Source of the DNA: an uncultured Bacillota bacterium
GTDB lineage: Bacteria; Bacillota; Clostridia; Lachnospirales; Lachnospiraceae
DNA length: 64,000 nt
Direction of reading: 5' to 3'
NCBI GenBank assembly: GCA_949291945.1
Contig: CASEXH010000001.1
Coordinates: 124,001-188,000 of the forward strand
The first letter of the stretch is position 1, and each line of letters begins with the position of its first letter. Positions 8,714-16,722 of the stretch are shown in pieces. A program made the translations under genes and the position numbers. Under the pieces are notes generated by a model that worked only from the letters and a program-made list of their open reading frames with translations, was not told where the DNA came from and did not search any database.

Positions 8714-9898
8714 TTATTCCGTAAATTTAATTTGCCTGGAGACGCTTAAAGCAATCCCCATTTCCAGCATCAGGAACAGGATCGACGTACCTCCATAGCT
8801 GATAAATGGAAGAGTAATTCCAGTAGTAGGGATCCAGTTCAGCACTACACAGATATTCAGGATTACCTGAAGAGCGATATGTATCATAATACCGCCAACT
8901 ACCAGGGAACCGTAAAAGTCCGGCGCATTCTCTGCGATAAAAAACAGCCTGTACAAAAGATAGCCGAAAAGAATAAGCACCACCAGCCCGCCAAACACAC
9001 CCAATTCCTCACAGACGATAGAAAAAATCATATCGTTCTGAGCCTCCGGCACAGGTCCCAGCTTCTGCACACTGTTTCCCAGTCCTTTTCCGAAAAAGCC
9101 CCCGCTTCCAATGGCATACAGAGCCTGCATGATCTGATAGCCCCCTTCACTGGAATACTGCTCCGGGTTCAGCCACACAAGGATACGCTCCAGACGGAAG
9201 CTGCTGAGATTTTCTGTGGAGACCACGGTATCTCCCAGAACCCACTGAAGGATCAGCCTTCCTGCAATGACCAGCACCGCCAGTACCACAGCACCGATAA
9301 TAAATGGCCTTGTCCTGGGATGAGCGATAAAGATCATCAGCACGGTAATGGCTCCGATAATAATACCAGTACTTAAGTTTTCTGTAAGCTGAAAAGCTCC
9401 AAGTGCAAGGACTGCTCCTGTACATAAGAGGAAAATCGATCCACGCAGAGTTTTTACGTTTTTCCCCATCTTAATGATCAGACAGGGAATAAAGGTAATA
9501 GCTGCGATCTTAGCCAGCTCCGATGGCTGAAGCTGGATAGTGGTCCCCGGAATCACTGTCAGCCACCTCCTGGCGCCATTTACTTCCACCCCTAAAGGTG
9601 AAAACTTCACCAGCAGCATCAGTATCATAGAAATTACATAGATCGCACCGCTGGCATAATAAAGCACATGATAATCAAATCTGGAAATAAACAAAGCTCC
9701 AAGGATACTTACCACACTGATCAGCGCCTGACGTCCAAAAAAGCGCATATCATCATCATAGTTAACCTGAGAAGTATAGGCGCTGGTGCTATAGAGCATG
9801 ACCAGTCCGAAACAAGTCAGCAAAACTACGATAGCAACCAGATTATAGTCATAATATCTGTTTCTTGCTGTCTTGGTCTTTTTATTCTTTTTTGGCAT
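8714..9898 (-). CDS. FtsW/RodA/SpoVE-family glycan polymerase
   Basis: SEDS-family polytopic membrane protein, which in this family polymerises lipid II into peptidoglycan strands. About ten hydrophobic segments are visible, and near the end the signature PFISYGGTSILFLMLE. The start is set at 9898 (MPKKNKKTK), with CGGAGGG eight bases upstream; an in-frame upstream ATG at 10003 would overlap the preceding gene by about 90 bases and adds an unlikely Arg-rich leader. Length is then about 394 residues. Whether it serves division, elongation or sporulation cannot be decided from the sequence: no partner PBP is adjacent. Confidence 0.9.
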   Translation of the reverse strand: MPKKNKKTKTARNRYYDYNLVAIVVLLTCFGLVMLYSTSAYTSQVNYDDDMRFFGRQALISVVSILGALFISRFDYHVLYYASGAIYVISMILMLLVKFSPLGVEVNGARRWLTVIPGTTIQLQPSELAKIAAITFIPCLIIKMGKNVKTLRGSIFLLCTGAVLALGAFQLTENLSTGIIIGAITVLMIFIAHPRTRPFIIGAVVLAVLVIAGRLILQWVLGDTVVSTENLSSFRLERILVWLNPEQYSSEGGYQIMQALYAIGSGGFFGKGLGNSVQKLGPVPEAQNDMIFSIVCEELGVFGGLVVLILFGYLLYRLFFIAENAPDFYGSLVVGGIMIHIALQVILNICVVLNWIPTTGITLPFISYGGTSILFLMLEMGIALSVSRQIKFTE

Positions 9899-9911
9899 AT
9901 TTACCCTCCGT

Positions 9912-11732
9912 TTAAATTCCAAACCCGTACTCCAACAATTCTGCAAAACCTGTTTTCGTACCGCTCTCCTGGTTCTGCACCCTGCGGACAAGAGCCGGAT
10001 CATCGGTAATGATATTATCCACTCCCATATCCAGCATCCGCTTTATATTTCCCCTGTAATTCACCGTCCAGGCATGAACCTCTTTTCCCAGAGCATGTGC
10101 TTCCCTCACAAAGCCCTCGGTAATATAGTCATAGCGGACACTGAAAAAATCAGCGGCCGCCACCTGGGAAACACTGCCATAGCTCATCGTCATAATATAC
10201 CCGGTCCGGATCTCAGGTGCAGTCTCCTTTATTTCTTCCAGGAACCGATAGTTCATGGAAGTGACCACACAGTGCTCCTCAAAATGATTCTCCCGGATCA
10301 CCTGGATCACTCTCTGAACAATCCCCTTATTTTTACCATTATACTTAATCTCTATGTTTAAGTCCAGTCTTCCGAGACAAAAATTTAAGACTTCTTCTAA
10401 AGTGGGAATTTTTTCCCCTTGATACCCTTCTCCAAAAGAACTGCCCGCATCCAGATTTTCGATTTCCTCATAGGTCATTTCCCAGACTTTTTTGTCCAGA
10501 CCGGTAATCCTTTTCAGAGAGTCATCATGAAGCAGGATCAGCTGCTTGTCCTTTGTCTCCTGGATATCGATCTCCGCATAATCTGCTCCGCATTCCCAGG
10601 TGTATTCAAGAGCACTTAAAGTATTCTCCGGAGCCCGCAGGGCCCCTCCCCGATGGGCGGTGATCTTGGTATCCGCATTCAGGCTCTCTAATATGGTATC
10701 ATGGCTGACTGCCATAACCGTCAGATATCCCCCTTCCAGGACTACCAGCAGAAGGGTGAAAAATGTGGCGGCTTTTCGTCTTCCCAGTCTGGAAAGCCAG
10801 CGATAGCTCTGCACCAGATTCCAGAGAGGCACTTCTTCCATCCTTTTCCCATGAAATCTGGAATAGATCGTATAAGCAAAGGCCAGGGTTCCAGTTATCT
10901 GAACCCCTCCCACAAAAACTCCCATGGCCATCTGTATATACTCCCGGCCGATAAGCACACTGGAAATCTTCCCGGCCTCCGGCTTAAAAAGCATAACCGT
11001 CCCTGCCATTCCCAAAGTTGTCAGAACATAAAAGGCCGCTCCTGCTGCTGCCATGAAAACATACAGCAGCAAAAAGCTTCTGAGGATTTCTCCCCATCTT
11101 TTCTTCAGAAGCCTCATGCCCCTGACAAATTCTCGGAAGCTTTTCTCCTTTTCCAGAAGATTGTAGGGCAGAACCAGTACAGCGAAAAGGGAGAGCAGCA
11201 TTCCAAAGGCCAGGAGAAAGAAAAGAAGGCTGTGGGGTTTTATCTCCTGATATATCTCCCTTACTGTAAATTCCAGAAGTCCTACATAGGAAACCTCCTG
11301 TACCAGAAAATATGCGGTAAGAAAAGGGACCGAAAAAAACGCCCAGAAGATCCAGAAAGGCTTCCCCTGCCTTAGAAACCTTACTGCACCTTTCACCCCT
11401 TCTATAAGGAAATCTCCGGCATACAATTTTCGTTTTGCACCTGCATGCTGAAACCCCAGAAGCAAAGCGCAAATTTCTATAAGAAAAAGAAAGAAAAGGA
11501 GCAAAAAAACTCCCAGGAAGAGAAAAATCGTCCAGGGGCTTTCGATAAATGCTCCATAATTTTCTGCGGTAAGATAGCTGAATCCCTGATGGGAAAGAGA
11601 AGTCTCAATAGCCATCTGCACCAGTCTCAAGGTCAGAAAAAAGGTCAGGACCCGATAGCCTGTCTCAAAAAGCAGAAGACTTCCCAGATTATATTTTATT
11701 GCCTTCCACGTATGCCTCAAGATTTTTTTCAT
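9912..11732 (-). CDS. membrane glycerophosphodiester phosphodiesterase
   Basis: The 606-residue protein has an N-terminal membrane region of about seven to eight hydrophobic segments (roughly 1-340), matching the membrane domain found in front of some bacterial GDPD enzymes. A cytoplasmic or extracellular GDPD domain follows. The catalytic domain has AHRGG, APENT, YAEIDIQ and LLHDDSLKRIT, the metal- and substrate-binding residues of this TIM barrel. It likely hydrolyses glycerophosphodiesters from phospholipid or teichoic-type polymers to glycerol-3-phosphate. It lies 13 bases upstream of the FtsW-type gene, so the two are probably co-expressed. Confidence 0.9.
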   Translation of the reverse strand: MKKILRHTWKAIKYNLGSLLLFETGYRVLTFFLTLRLVQMAIETSLSHQGFSYLTAENYGAFIESPWTIFLFLGVFLLLFFLFLIEICALLLGFQHAGAKRKLYAGDFLIEGVKGAVRFLRQGKPFWIFWAFFSVPFLTAYFLVQEVSYVGLLEFTVREIYQEIKPHSLLFFLLAFGMLLSLFAVLVLPYNLLEKEKSFREFVRGMRLLKKRWGEILRSFLLLYVFMAAAGAAFYVLTTLGMAGTVMLFKPEAGKISSVLIGREYIQMAMGVFVGGVQITGTLAFAYTIYSRFHGKRMEEVPLWNLVQSYRWLSRLGRRKAATFFTLLLVVLEGGYLTVMAVSHDTILESLNADTKITAHRGGALRAPENTLSALEYTWECGADYAEIDIQETKDKQLILLHDDSLKRITGLDKKVWEMTYEEIENLDAGSSFGEGYQGEKIPTLEEVLNFCLGRLDLNIEIKYNGKNKGIVQRVIQVIRENHFEEHCVVTSMNYRFLEEIKETAPEIRTGYIMTMSYGSVSQVAAADFFSVRYDYITEGFVREAHALGKEVHAWTVNYRGNIKRMLDMGVDNIITDDPALVRRVQNQESGTKTGFAELLEYGFGI

Positions 11733-11902
11733 AAGCCTGACCTCTCGTTTCTATTTTAAACTCTCTTTTTATTTTAGCAAAAATTTACAGGCTTATGCAA
11801 TATCAGCACTCTTGGGTTTCACGTTTTATGCAGAATCTCATAAAATATTACTGTAATCTTAGGGCAGAGATATTTCTGTCTTTTATCTGAGAGGTTTTAA
11901 AA

Positions 11903-12181
11903 ATGGATAATCGGCGAATGTATTATAACACTTCCCGGTCCTGCCGTATCCAGCCCAGGGAATCTGCAGATTCCTGCCGCTGCCAAAGGTCCTGGGGAGA
12001 TTCCGATAAAATAGAAGACACCTGTATTTATAACCATGCAGATGAACTTCCTCTGGCAATGGCCTATGTGCCCTGTCAAAAATTCCAGCATACTTTTGAC
12101 CTTTGCAAAGGTTTCCAGATGGGTACCATTTTCCCGGAGCTTTGCAAACCCTTCTGTGGAAAGCGGGGTGGATGCAGATGA
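11903..12181 (+). CDS. cotJA: spore coat associated protein CotJA
   Basis: Small (92 residues) Cys-rich member of the CotJA family, recognised by the C-terminal pattern LAMAYVPCQKFQ...GTIFPELCKPF. In Bacillus, CotJ proteins are inner-coat components made in the mother cell. Nine cysteines are unusual for so small a protein and might cross-link. GAGAGG lies eight bases before the start. The stop codon overlaps the start of cotJB (ATGA). No certain sporulation promoter could be read upstream; CATAAAAT near 11840 is a weak sigma-E-like -10 candidate. Confidence 0.85.
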   Translation: MDNRRMYYNTSRSCRIQPRESADSCRCQRSWGDSDKIEDTCIYNHADELPLAMAYVPCQKFQHTFDLCKGFQMGTIFPELCKPFCGKRGGCR

Positions 12182-12450
12182 ATAAAAATTGTAAATATTC
12201 CAGAGAGCAGTTAATGAATACCATCAACCAGGTAAGCTTTGCCGTAGACGATATCAAACTTTATCTGGACACCCATCCGGATGATGAAAAGGCATTGGAG
12301 TTTTTCAAAGAAAAAGTTATGGTCCGGAATGAAGCCCTGAAAGAATATGCGGCTCAATACGGTCCCCTGACCATTGACACCGGGGACGATGCCTGCAGCC
12401 GGCAGTGGGACTGGGTCATGCAGCCATGGCCATGGGAAGGAGTGTGTTGA
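12178..12450 (+). CDS. cotJB: spore coat protein CotJB
   Basis: 90-residue CotJB-family protein, with the family features NQVSFAVDDIKLYLDTHP in the first half and a C-terminal WDWVMQPWPWEG. It overlaps cotJA by four bases and ends 3 bases before cotJC, so the three genes form one translationally coupled operon. The ATG at 12178 is chosen because it is coupled to the cotJA stop and gives the usual length; the frame is open further upstream but only as an overlap with cotJA. Confidence 0.88.
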   Translation: MNKNCKYSREQLMNTINQVSFAVDDIKLYLDTHPDDEKALEFFKEKVMVRNEALKEYAAQYGPLTIDTGDDACSRQWDWVMQPWPWEGVC

Positions 12451-12453
12451 GTC

Positions 12454-13089
12454 ATGTGGAATTATGAAAAACGTCTGCAGTATCCTGTTCATATTAAAAC
12501 TCCCAACGCCAAAATCGCCAAGATCATCCTTACACAATATGGGGGCCCTGACGGCGAGATGGGAGCTTCCATGCGCTATCTGTCCCAACGTTTTGCTATG
12601 CCGAACCGCATTGCCATGGGAACATTAAATGACATTGGCACCGAAGAGTTGGGGCATCTGGAAATGGTATCCACCATTGTCCATCAGCTGACCAGGAATC
12701 TGTCTATGGAAGAGATTGAAAAATCCGGCTTTGCAGACTATTATGTGGATCACACCGTAGGGATCTGGCCCCAGGCCGCAGGGGGAATTCCTTTTAATGC
12801 CTGTGAATTTCAGTCCAAAGGGGATCCTATCACTGATCTCTTTGAAGACATGGCTGCCGAACAAAAGGCCCGGACTACTTATGACAATATTCTCCGGCTG
12901 GTGGATGACCCTGATGTGTTAGATCCTATCCGCTTCCTTCGTGCAAGAGAGATCGTTCACTTCCAGCGTTTCGGTGAAGTACTCCGCTCTGTCCAGGAGA
13001 ATCTGGATTCCAGGAATTTCTATGCTTTTAATCCCAGCTTTGATATGCCCTGTAAAGCGAGCTGCAAAGACTGTGATTTAAAAAAATAA
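12454..13089 (+). CDS. cotJC: spore coat manganese-catalase-like protein CotJC
   Basis: 211-residue ferritin-fold protein of the manganese catalase family, the third CotJ component. Carboxylate and His ligands are seen in GEMGASMRY, TEELGHLEMV and REIVHFQRF, and the family motif GPDGEM is present. It ends in a Cys-rich tail (CKASCKDCD). It is likely to sit in the spore coat and may break down peroxide. A strong bidirectional terminator follows. Confidence 0.92.
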   Translation: MWNYEKRLQYPVHIKTPNAKIAKIILTQYGGPDGEMGASMRYLSQRFAMPNRIAMGTLNDIGTEELGHLEMVSTIVHQLTRNLSMEEIEKSGFADYYVDHTVGIWPQAAGGIPFNACEFQSKGDPITDLFEDMAAEQKARTTYDNILRLVDDPDVLDPIRFLRAREIVHFQRFGEVLRSVQENLDSRNFYAFNPSFDMPCKASCKDCDLKK

Positions 13090-13135
13090 TTTCTTGGGTT
13101 AAACCCTGCGGTGTGCAGCCAGATGCACCACAGGC

Positions 13136-13187
13136 AAAAAACGCTTCCTGCATACAAGATATTCATCTGTATGCAGGAAGCGTTTTT
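13136..13187. terminator. bidirectional terminator between cotJC and the DUF134/NifX gene
   Basis: Perfect 15-bp stem (ACGCTTCCTGCATAC with GTATGCAGGAAGCGT) flanked by an A-run on the left and a T-run on the right, so it works in both directions. The T-run overlaps the stop codon of the convergent gene. Confidence 0.92.
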
Positions 13188-13953
13188 AACAGCCATGATG
13201 GTGGCCGCAGTTTCCGCCTTCTCCATGATGATGACCGCAGGATCCATCCTCTCCATGATGGTGACCGCATCCCTGGCCTTCCTGGTGATGGTGATGATTG
13301 CAGGTAGTCTCCGGATCATAACTGAGACTTCCCTTTAAGAAAGCTTCTACCTGAAGATCCGCCTCTCCGCTGGCACCGGGATAAAGACGGATTCCTGCTT
13401 CTCCCAAAGCATTCCTGGCACCGCCGCCGATCCCGCCGCAGATAAGGACATCTACTCCCATATCTTTTAAAAATCCTGCCAGGGCTCCGTGACCGGTGCC
13501 GTTGGTATCTGCAATTTCCGAGTTTACAATCTTCCCGTCTTCTGCGTTATAGATCTTAAACTGTTCTGTGTGTCCAAAATGCTGATACACCTGTCCGTTT
13601 TCATAGGTAACTGCTATCTTCATCTTGTCTGCTCCTCTCCCGCCTATGTCCATATCCTCCTGTTCCCCCAGGCAGTAATTGCCGCCATGGATCCTTAATG
13701 TTGCTGCTTCGGCAAGAAACCGGGCTGTTTTTTTTCTGGCCTCTGTGTACATAGCCTGGACTGTAGCCCGCCCCACTCCCATTTTCCGGGCACATTCTTC
13801 CTGGGTCAGGCCCTGATAGTCGATAAGCCGCAAAGTCTCATATTCCTCAACGGCCATCAAAATCTCGTGGCCTGTGCAGCTTCCCTTTTCCGGCATAAAT
13901 TTTTCGCATATGGGAAGGCTTCTTACTCTTTTGGGTTTATTTGGTCTGGGCAT
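13186..13953 (-). CDS. DUF134 helix-turn-helix fused to a NifX/NifB-type cofactor-binding domain with His-rich tail
   Basis: Three parts are seen in 255 residues. Residues 1-95 match DUF134, a sigma-like helix-turn-helix (LTQEECARKMGVGRATVQ). Residues about 110-215 match the dinitrogenase iron-molybdenum cofactor family (MKIAVTYENGQVYQHFGHTEQFKIY, CGGIGGGARNALGEAGI). The end carries three to four CGHHHGE-type repeats plus NHHHHQ, a likely metal-binding tail. A metal- or cluster-responsive transcription factor is inferred. No nif genes are nearby, so a role in nitrogen fixation is not suggested. A strong promoter overlapped by an inverted repeat lies just upstream, consistent with autoregulation. 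Confidence 0.85.
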   Translation of the reverse strand: MPRPNKPKRVRSLPICEKFMPEKGSCTGHEILMAVEEYETLRLIDYQGLTQEECARKMGVGRATVQAMYTEARKKTARFLAEAATLRIHGGNYCLGEQEDMDIGGRGADKMKIAVTYENGQVYQHFGHTEQFKIYNAEDGKIVNSEIADTNGTGHGALAGFLKDMGVDVLICGGIGGGARNALGEAGIRLYPGASGEADLQVEAFLKGSLSYDPETTCNHHHHQEGQGCGHHHGEDGSCGHHHGEGGNCGHHHGC

Positions 13954-13974
13954 AAGGTTTCCTTTCTATTATTA

Positions 13975-14009
13975 ACATATGCTTATTATAGCATATTATT
14001 AGTATATGT
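13975..14009. promoter_or_regulatory. inverted repeat overlapping the DUF134/NifX promoter
   Basis: 16-base arms (13975-13990 and 13994-14009, 13 of 16 matching) centred in the spacer of the promoter. A dimeric regulator bound here would cover both the -10 and part of the -35. The obvious candidate is the HTH of the gene it controls. Confidence 0.6.
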
Positions 14010-14012
14010 CAA
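13985..14012 (-). promoter_or_regulatory. promoter of the DUF134/NifX gene
   Basis: On the minus strand TTGACA (14007-14012), 16 bases, TATAAT (13985-13990): consensus hexamers in a 62-base gap behind the alcohol dehydrogenase gene. Confidence 0.82.
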
Positions 14013-14015
14013 TAA

Positions 14016-15197
14016 TTAGTGATTGGCTTTTTTCAGGATTTCCAGTATATCTTTCTGATGAAGTTCTTTAAATTTCGCCACAGTAAATGTGTCATTGCCG
14101 GTAGCTCTTGCCGCCATATCTTTCAGTTCTTCCTCTGGTCTTACGCCTATTTCCAGTTCTCCGATAGAAACCGGCATATGAAGGGAGCGGAAATAGTCTA
14201 CCGTTGCTTTTATTCCCAGCTTTGCTGCCTGTACCGGATCTTCCTCTCTGATATCCCATACACTCCCGGCATATTTTGCAAACCGCTCCGGTTCCTCCAT
14301 ATAAACATACTCCGCCCAGGCTTCCCACACTGCAGAAAGGCTGGCTCCGTGGGCTACATCATATTTTGCGCTGAGCTCATGGCCGATCTTATGAGGACCG
14401 AAATCCTTCTGAGCTCCAAGACCTGTAATACCATTATGGGAAAGGCTGCCGCACCACATTAACTCGCTCATAGCCTGATAATCCCTCTGGTTTTCAAAGG
14501 CCTTTCGTCCGTTCCGGATCACCGTCCGCAGCAGACCCTGGGCGATCTCATCTGTCATCTCATTTCCCTTGCTATGGGTAAAATATCGGTCCAGCGTATG
14601 CATCATAATATCTACGATCCCGCAGGTCACCTGATACTTTGGAAGGGTATAAGTAAGTTCCGGATCCATAATAGCAAATTTCACTCTGTTAAACTCAGTA
14701 CTCAATCCCTTTTTCCTTCCTATCTTTTCATTTGTCAGCACAGCAGAGTCGCTCATCTCACTTCCTGCTGCAGAAATCGTCAGCACCACTCCTACGGGAA
14801 GGCTTTTGGTTAAAGGCGCTTTTTCTGTCCAGATATCCCAAAGATTCAGATCCGGGTTTGCTGTTCCGTGGGCAATACCTTTCGCCGTGTCAATAGCACT
14901 GCCCCCTCCCACTGCCAGGATAAAATCTGCCTGCATATCCAGGGCCTTTTTTACTCCTTCTTCTGCCAGAGAAAGCCTTGGGTTTGGCTTCACTCCGCCC
15001 AGGCCCTTCCATACAATGTTTTCTTCCTCCAGCTCTTTCTGGATCTTCCCCAGAAGTCCGCTTTTTTTAGCACTTTCTCCTCCATAGACAAGAAGTACTC
15101 TGGTTCCTCCCCATTTTTTCACTGCCTTTCCTGTTTTTTCTTCTGCGCCTCTTCCAAATATCACTTCTGTAGGTGCGTAGTATACGAAACTTTCCAT
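14016..15197 (-). CDS. iron-containing alcohol dehydrogenase (butanol dehydrogenase-like)
   Basis: Group III metal-dependent alcohol dehydrogenase of 393 residues, most like NAD(P)H-dependent butanol dehydrogenases and YqhD. It shows the cofactor motif GGGSAIDTAKG and metal-ligand regions CGIVDIMMHTLDRYF and GPHKIGHELSAKYDVAHGASL, which hold the Asp and three His ligands. It probably reduces aldehydes to alcohols to reoxidise NAD(P)H during fermentation. The exact substrate cannot be told. It is a single gene, 211 bases from the divergent aldo/keto reductase. Confidence 0.9.
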   Translation of the reverse strand: MESFVYYAPTEVIFGRGAEEKTGKAVKKWGGTRVLLVYGGESAKKSGLLGKIQKELEEENIVWKGLGGVKPNPRLSLAEEGVKKALDMQADFILAVGGGSAIDTAKGIAHGTANPDLNLWDIWTEKAPLTKSLPVGVVLTISAAGSEMSDSAVLTNEKIGRKKGLSTEFNRVKFAIMDPELTYTLPKYQVTCGIVDIMMHTLDRYFTHSKGNEMTDEIAQGLLRTVIRNGRKAFENQRDYQAMSELMWCGSLSHNGITGLGAQKDFGPHKIGHELSAKYDVAHGASLSAVWEAWAEYVYMEEPERFAKYAGSVWDIREEDPVQAAKLGIKATVDYFRSLHMPVSIGELEIGVRPEEELKDMAARATGNDTFTVAKFKELHQKDILEILKKANH

Positions 15198-15408
15198 GTT
15201 CTTCCTCCTCTTTCATATTTTATCTCTGATAAATCTGTCCGTTTTCCCGCCTCATGCAGGAATGCGCTTTATCAATATAGTTTATTATAAGATACATTTT
15301 TCCCTAATTCTACACTCCCTATAATTTTTCATAATTTTTACCATATCTTCTCCAGATATATGATACAATGATCAAGAGAACATATGAAATATAACAGGAG
15401 GTAGCGAT

Positions 15409-16536
15409 ATGGAATACCGCACAATGGAAAAATTAGGAGTATCCCCTTCTCTTCTGGGATTTGGCTGTATGCGATTTCCTGTAAATCCAGATGGTTCCAT
15501 CTGTGAAGCCCAAGCAGAAGAAATGCTGGATACCGCCATCAAAGCAGGAGTGACTTATATAGATACTGCTTACCCTTATCACAACGGAGACAGCGAGCCT
15601 TTCGTTGGAAAAGTTTTGAAAAAATATGACCGCAAGAGTTTCTTTCTTGCCACTAAACTTCCTATGTGGGGTGTAAATTCCTTAGATGATGCCAAAAGAA
15701 TCTTCCAGGAGCAGCTGGAACGCCTTCAGACCGAATACATAGATTTTTATCTTCTCCACTGCCTGGATAAAGAAAAATGGGAGAAAACCTTAAAGCTGGA
15801 GCTGATTCCCTATATGGAAGAACTCCAGAAGCAGGGAAAAATCCGTTTCCTGGGCTTTTCTTTCCATGATGATTTTGAAACTTTTAAGAGCATCCTCACT
15901 TACCGGAACTGGGATTTCTGCCAGATCCAGTATAATTATGCGGATACGGATATCCAGGCAGGGGACAGAGGCTATGACCTGGCAGAAGAGTTGGGAATCC
16001 CTATGGTGATCATGGAGCCTGTAAAGGGAGGCTCTCTGGCTTCTCTTCCGGATGAAGTAACGGCTCCCTTTAAAGATTACAATCCCGAAGCAAGCACTGC
16101 TTCCTGGGCACTGCGCTGGGTAGCAAGCAAGCCTAATGTAAAGGTGGTTTTAAGCGGCATGTCCACTCCGGAACAGGTAGCAGATAATCTTCAGACCTTC
16201 CGGTCTTTCCGTCCCCTTTCTCTGAGAGAAAAAGAACTGGTTGCCGAAGTTTCCAGACGGATCAAGCAGCGTACAAGAAACGGCTGTACCGGCTGCGCCT
16301 ACTGTATGCCATGTCCTTTTGGAGTAAATATTCCCCAAAATTTCCATATTTGGAACGAACTGGCAATGTATGGAAATAAAGGAAAAGCAAAGCAGGCCTA
16401 TTTCAAAGAACTGACAGAGAAGGAGCGGGCGGATCAGTGCCACGAATGCGGAAAATGTGAAGAAGTCTGTCCTCAGGGCCTTTCTATCCGGGAAAATCTG
16501 AAAGAAGTATCCAAAGAAATGGAAACTCTAAAGTAA
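15409..16536 (+). CDS. aldo/keto reductase with C-terminal 4Fe-4S ferredoxin-like domain
   Basis: 375 residues. The N-terminal 280 or so form an aldo/keto reductase barrel (LGFGCMRFP, YIDTAYPYHNGDSE with catalytic Asp and Tyr, and the Lys in LATKLPMW). The C-terminal 90 carry two cysteine groups (NGCTGCAYCMPCPFGVNIP and CHECGKCEEVCPQGL) expected to bind iron-sulphur clusters. This arrangement is common in Clostridia and suggests electron exchange with ferredoxin-type partners as well as NAD(P)H. An AGGAGG ribosome site precedes the start. A terminator shared with uxaC follows. Confidence 0.92.
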   Translation: MEYRTMEKLGVSPSLLGFGCMRFPVNPDGSICEAQAEEMLDTAIKAGVTYIDTAYPYHNGDSEPFVGKVLKKYDRKSFFLATKLPMWGVNSLDDAKRIFQEQLERLQTEYIDFYLLHCLDKEKWEKTLKLELIPYMEELQKQGKIRFLGFSFHDDFETFKSILTYRNWDFCQIQYNYADTDIQAGDRGYDLAEELGIPMVIMEPVKGGSLASLPDEVTAPFKDYNPEASTASWALRWVASKPNVKVVLSGMSTPEQVADNLQTFRSFRPLSLREKELVAEVSRRIKQRTRNGCTGCAYCMPCPFGVNIPQNFHIWNELAMYGNKGKAKQAYFKELTEKERADQCHECGKCEEVCPQGLSIRENLKEVSKEMETLK

Positions 16537-16589
16537 CTTTCCTCTAGTTTGGTTTAGTTATTTTCGAGACGATGTACAAGCAAATATCA

Positions 16590-16619
16590 CCGGCAGCCCG
16601 GCCTTTGCGCCCGGCTGTC
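16590..16619. other. GC-rich hairpin downstream of the aldo/keto reductase
   Basis: GGCAGCC...GGCTGTC arms with one internal C-C mismatch form a GC-rich hairpin lacking a T-run, immediately before the true terminator. Its function is unknown; it may protect the 3' end or belong to a small dispersed repeat. Confidence 0.35.
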
Positions 16620-16621
16620 GC

Positions 16622-16673
16622 AAAAAAGAGCCGCAGGTCAGGGATCTTTCCCTGATCTGCAGCTCTTTTTTAG
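16622..16673. terminator. bidirectional terminator between the aldo/keto reductase and uxaC
   Basis: AAAAAAGAGC-CGCAG-GTCAGGGA pairs with TCCCTGA-CTGC-GCTCTTTTTT (small mismatches). A-run and T-run flank it on both sides, and both neighbouring genes converge on it. Confidence 0.9.
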
Positions 16674-16722
16674 TTTCTATGGAAAAGCCCTCCCGGCTTT
16701 CCATGAACTTTTCTGTTGTTTT

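Noticed and set aside
12103..12177. A longer CotJB starting at 12103
   Set aside because: The extra 25 residues lie inside cotJA and do not resemble the family; the coupled ATG at 12178 gives the expected protein.
11883..12257. A minus-strand frame opposite cotJA
   Set aside because: Antisense to the recognisable CotJA/CotJB coding region and without a ribosome site.
13190..13275. Short repeats (ATGATGG...CCGCA) that might be a CRISPR or tandem-repeat array
   Set aside because: They are in-frame codons for the His-rich CGHHHGE repeats of the DUF134/NifX protein.
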